Below, piece by piece: positions 32,247-33,555 of a DNA stretch of 33,555 nt (its first letter is position 1; each line of letters starts with the position of its first letter). The notes below the pieces were generated by a model. It searched no databases. It saw nothing but the letters and a program-made list of their open reading frames with translations, and was not told the DNA's origin. The stretch is from Pseudomonadota bacterium (GTDB taxonomy: Bacteria > Pseudomonadota > Alphaproteobacteria > Acetobacterales > Acetobacteraceae), in contig JAFADX010000405.1 in the NCBI GenBank assembly GCA_023424475.1, forward strand, positions 1 through 33,555, in the 5' to 3' direction. Position numbers and translations under genes: made by a program.

Positions 32247-32834
32247 ATGGAAACGCTCCTGCCGCTGCTCGGCTTCGCGGTCGCGACCTCGGTCACGCCG
32301 GGGCCGAACGTGCTGATGGTCGCGGCCTCGGCCGCCAACAACGGCGTGCGCGCAACCGTGCCGCACATGTCCGGCATCGCCTTCGGCTTCGCGGCGATGC
32401 TCGTCATCGTCGGGCTCGGCCTCGCGGCACCCTTCGCCGCCTGGCCGGCGCTTCATGCCGCGCTGAAGTGGGGCGGCGGGGCGTGGCTGCTGGTCCTCGC
32501 CTGGAAGATCGCCCGCGCCGGCGCGCCGGGCGAAGGGCCGGCTCGACCGCCGCTCCGCTTCGCCGGTGCCGCGCTGTTCCAATGGGTGAACCCCAAGGCG
32601 TGGATGATCGCCCTCGCCGCCATCCCCGCCTTCACCACGCCGAGCGGCGACACGCTCGCCGAGACGCTGCGCATCGCAGCCGTCTTCCTCCTCGTCGGCT
32701 ACCCCTGCACGCTGGTCTGGGCGTTTCTCGGCGCAGGTGCGGGCCGCGTGCTGCGCACGCCTGTGACGCTGCGCCCTTTCAACATCGTGATGGCCGTCCT
32801 GATGGTCGCATCGATCGTTCCGGCCTTCCTCTAG
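32247..32834 (+). CDS. LysE/RhtB family amino-acid exporter
   Basis: A 195-residue inner-membrane protein with about six hydrophobic segments, the usual size for the LysE/RhtB family. The conserved TPGPN is at 17-21, following the first membrane segment, and NPKAW is at 115-119. Members export amino acids such as lysine, threonine or homoserine and related metabolites. It is divergent from the RidA-family gene. No dedicated LysG-type regulator is next to it. Confidence 0.9.
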   Translation: METLLPLLGFAVATSVTPGPNVLMVAASAANNGVRATVPHMSGIAFGFAAMLVIVGLGLAAPFAAWPALHAALKWGGGAWLLVLAWKIARAGAPGEGPARPPLRFAGAALFQWVNPKAWMIALAAIPAFTTPSGDTLAETLRIAAVFLLVGYPCTLVWAFLGAGAGRVLRTPVTLRPFNIVMAVLMVASIVPAFL

Positions 32835-32883
32835 CGGGACTGCCCCCCTACCCTCCCGCGCCACAGCGGAGAGGAGACCGCCC

Positions 32884-33555
32884 ATGCGCCGCCTGACCCT
32901 GGCCTTCCTGCTCGCGGCCTCGACCGCGCTCGCGACCGAGCTGCCGGTGCGCAGCGTGACGCTCTCTTCAGCGGGCCTCGCGCAGATCGAGCGGTCGGGC
33001 GAGGTCGCGGCCGATGCCAACGTCACCTTCCGCGCGCCCACCGAGGATGTGGACGACCTGCTGCGCAGCCTGATCGTCGTGGACAGCGCGGGCACCGTCG
33101 AAGGATTGCGGCTGCCGGCCCGCGACCTGGCCGGGGAGGCCTTCCGCGGCCTGCCCCTGCGCCCGGAGGACTTCGCCAGCCGCGAACGCCTCTTCGCCGC
33201 CCTGCGCGGCCAGGAGGCCGAGGCCGGCGGCGCGCGCGGCCGCATCGCCGACGCCTCGGAGACGGCGAACGGCCTGCGCCTGTCGCTCGTCACCGGAACC
33301 GGCCTCGTCACCGTGCTGCTGCGCGAGGGCGACGAGGTGAAGCTCAGCGACGCCGCGCTCGCCGCGCGCGTCGCCCGCGCCGCGGAGGCGCTCGCCGCCG
33401 CCCGCACCTCGGATGAGCGGCGCATCGAGATCCGCCTGCGCGCCGACCGCGCGCGCCGGGTCGCGGTCCTCTATGTCGCCGGCGCGCCGCTGTGGAAGCC
33501 GTCCTACCGCCTGCTCGTGCCGCCGATGGGCGCGGCCGCGAGCACCTCGCAGGCG
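32884..33555 (+). CDS. DUF4139-type secreted protein, N-terminal part (truncated by window edge)
   Basis: An open frame of 224 codons to the window edge, beginning at ATG 32884 after a GAGGAG ribosome-binding site. The first 18 residues (MRRLTLAFLLAASTALA) form a clear Sec signal peptide. The mature protein starts with an LPVRSVTLSSAGLAQIERSG strand, and the visible end VLYVAGAPLWKPSYRLLVP (about 196-214) is characteristic of the DUF4139 (mucoidy inhibitor MuiA-like) family. The function of the family in bacteria is poorly known. It is separated from the LysE gene by 49 bases on the same strand. Confidence 0.82.
   Translation, partial: MRRLTLAFLLAASTALATELPVRSVTLSSAGLAQIERSGEVAADANVTFRAPTEDVDDLLRSLIVVDSAGTVEGLRLPARDLAGEAFRGLPLRPEDFASRERLFAALRGQEAEAGGARGRIADASETANGLRLSLVTGTGLVTVLLREGDEVKLSDAALAARVARAAEALAAARTSDERRIEIRLRADRARRVAVLYVAGAPLWKPSYRLLVPPMGAAASTSQA

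Overview
The window is about 33.5 kb of very GC-rich DNA whose gene content looks alphaproteobacterial and most like a Roseomonas-type member of the Acetobacteraceae. The taxonomic call is inference. It rests on the base composition, MinC, many orphan solute-binding proteins with twin-arginine-like signals, a class II (B12) ribonucleotide reductase, and a Liv-type ABC transporter. I saw no tRNA, rRNA, CRISPR array, transposase or prophage gene.

Layout. 1-404: start of minC (minus strand, runs off the window). 640-4336: a tight five-gene plus-strand operon (THI5/SsuA-like binding protein, hotdog thioesterase, 2-hydroxyacid dehydrogenase, arylformamidase-like hydrolase, MOSC protein). 4343-6352: a BTAD/SARP-type regulator with TolB-like and TPR parts on the minus strand. 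Across a 410-base, unusually AT-rich divergent region with palindromes lies a 41-residue peptide gene (6763-6888) made of two near-identical repeats. It is followed by an 11-bp hairpin, a DUF6065-like protein and a DUF169 protein. This block is the best candidate for an undescribed system: a RiPP-like peptide or a leader-peptide attenuator.

8899-13528: a complete branched-chain-amino-acid-type ABC transporter (two ATPases, two permeases, Tat-type binding protein), ended by a strong hairpin. 13658-15079: AbgB-like M20D amidohydrolase (minus). 15202-15738: AhpD-like protein (plus). 15745-19364: minus-strand DppA-like binding protein, catalytically dead HtrA-like protein with PDZ, cupin and a small membrane protein. 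19494-22722: a translationally coupled plus-strand operon of an APH-type kinase, a divergent enolase paralogue and a second 2-hydroxyacid dehydrogenase, which looks like an uncharacterised catabolic route. 22857-23639: a crotonase lacking both hydratase glutamates. 23744-26094: two coupled genes of unknown function.

A 104-base palindromic repeat occurs three times in tandem at 26096-26406, once inverted at 22739-22844, and once as a truncated copy at 31514-31580. 26434-28845: monomeric B12-dependent ribonucleotide reductase (minus). 29185-29907: decayed patatin-like gene. 29986-31440: N-acyl-D-amino-acid deacylase. 31683-32150: RidA-family protein (minus). 32247-32834: LysE exporter. 32884-33555: start of a secreted DUF4139 protein. 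The transporter, the amidohydrolases and the exporter together suggest a lifestyle of scavenging acylated amino acids, peptides and organic acids.
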